Source: Bordetella genomosp. 8 (GTDB taxonomy: Bacteria > Pseudomonadota > Gammaproteobacteria > Burkholderiales > Burkholderiaceae_B). From it: a stretch of DNA of 64,000 bases. The notes under the pieces were generated by a model, which saw only the letters and a list, made by a program, of their open reading frames with translations, made no database searches and was not told the DNA's origin. A program made the position numbers and the translations under genes. The stretch lies in contig NZ_CP021108.1 in NCBI RefSeq assembly GCF_002119685.1, forward strand, positions 5,766,001-5,830,000, written 5' to 3'. Positions 63,385-64,000 of this stretch are shown piece by piece. Numbering within the stretch: position 1 is the stretch's first letter; each line of letters starts with the position of its first letter.

Positions 63385-64000
63385 CTACGCCTTCGCCTGC
63401 CAGCCGCGCGCGAAGATTTCGACCGGCTGGCGCTTGCCGCCGGCTTTCTGCAGTTCCAGCAGGCGCAGGATGCCATCCGCGGTGGCGATATCGATGCCGG
63501 TGGGCAATACGCGCAATACCGTGCCGGGCACGGTGGCCGATTCGCCGGGCAAGGCCTGGGCGCGCCATACCTTGACCGGCTCGTCCAGCCCCGGCAGACG
63601 CACGGTGGCGCCCGGCACCGGATCGAAGGCCCGCACCCGCCTGGCCAGGGTTTCCGCGGACAGCGAAAAATCCAGCGCCGCTTCGGCCTTGTCCAGTTTG
63701 GCCGCGTAGGTCACGCCCTGCTCCGGCTGCGGCGTCGGCGTCAGGGCGCCAGCGGCCAGGGCATCAAGGGCTTCCACGATCGCGGCGGCGCCCGCCGCCG
63801 CCAGGGCATCATGCAGCGACGCCGCGTTCTGTTCGGCACCGATGGGAACGCGGCGCACCAGCAGCATGTCGCCGGTATCCAGGCCGGCGTCCATCTGCAT
63901 GATGGTGACGCCGGTTTCGCTGTCGCCCGCTTCGATGGCGCGCTGGATGGGCGCGGCGCCGCGCCAGCGCGGCAACAGGCTGGCGTGGATGTTCAGGCAG
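63385..64000 (-). CDS. fmt: Methionyl-tRNA formyltransferase (5' end outside window)
   Basis: The C-terminal two thirds of Fmt, which formylates initiator Met-tRNA. The visible part starts [21 protein letters not shown] (in outline; the formyl-transfer His and substrate loop) and continues with [17 protein letters not shown] and a C-terminal OB-like domain ([21 protein letters not shown] region). The start lies beyond the right edge. It converges on the PPOX-type gene with 20 bases between. rsmB, its usual neighbour, is 21 kb to the left. Confidence 0.93.
   Translation of the reverse strand, partial: CLNIHASLLPRWRGAAPIQRAIEAGDSETGVTIMQMDAGLDTGDMLLVRRVPIGAEQNAASLHDALAAAGAAAIVEALDALAAGALTPTPQPEQGVTYAAKLDKAEAALDFSLSAETLARRVRAFDPVPGATVRLPGLDEPVKVWRAQALPGESATVPGTVLRVLPTGIDIATADGILRLLELQKAGGKRQPVEIFARGWQAKA

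Overview
The window is a gene-dense, GC-rich stretch of chromosome from a betaproteobacterium. It is most likely Bordetella or a close Alcaligenaceae relative. The evidence is the run trpE-trpG-trpD-trpC as one unit, a rsmB-DUF4390-ntrYX-trkAH block, two Bug-type (TctC) solute-binding proteins, SlmA, and the rhodanese-grxC-secB-gpsA block. I saw no rRNA, tRNA, CRISPR array, prophage or intact insertion sequence. Family names come from reading translated sequence; no database search was run.

Layout. 1-8.7 kb is core metabolism: a truncated UbiH-type hydroxylase, mltA and apaG on the minus strand, then rpe, gph and the tryptophan operon on the plus strand. Between gph and trpE there is an unannotated 24-residue leader peptide with four Trp codons (3947-4021), followed by a classical attenuator hairpin and T-run (4090-4130). 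8.7-16.5 kb holds a hybrid histidine kinase facing a GH15 glycosidase, an EmrR/EmrB regulator-pump pair with two copies of one palindrome, a class II aldolase and a lone MetQ-like binding protein. 16.7-26.4 kb is core again: argB, a HAD nucleotidase, slmA, then gpmA-envC-ctpA-moeB on the minus strand and rhodanese-grxC-secB-gpsA on the plus strand.

26.4-42.4 kb has a Bug protein, a 910-residue orphan protein, trmL, comF, a BioC-like methyltransferase, a YbdK-type ligase, and a tightly coupled minus-strand operon running rsmB, DUF4390, NtrY-like kinase, AAA+-less NtrX-like regulator, trkA, trkH. 42.4-55.4 kb is more accessory in character: mipA facing a QseBC-type two-component system, then a LysR-PLP lyase-amino acid ABC transporter-zinc deacylase cluster with two divergent paralogous binding proteins, then a GlxA-type regulator, a second Bug protein and a DJ-1/PfpI protein. 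55.4-64 kb returns to core genes (rimO, a ferritin-like protein, a LOG-family protein, an FMN-binding oxidase-like protein, the end of fmt) interrupted by a second large orphan of about 983 residues.

The most informative reading is regulatory. Several gene clusters carry repeated operators: ATAAG-N5-CTTAT twice in the LysR cluster, a 27-base near-inverted repeat built of GGACAT half-sites spaced 21 bases in the GlxA cluster, TAATAACGTACGTTATTA in the EmrR cluster, and a dyad over a TATAAT box upstream of a small HTH gene. The best candidate for an undescribed functional system is the 45.5-52.4 kb cluster. The shared LysR-type box ties a cystathionine-lyase-like enzyme to ABC import and to an N-acyl amino acid deacylase, which suggests scavenging of an acylated, probably sulfur-containing, amino acid.
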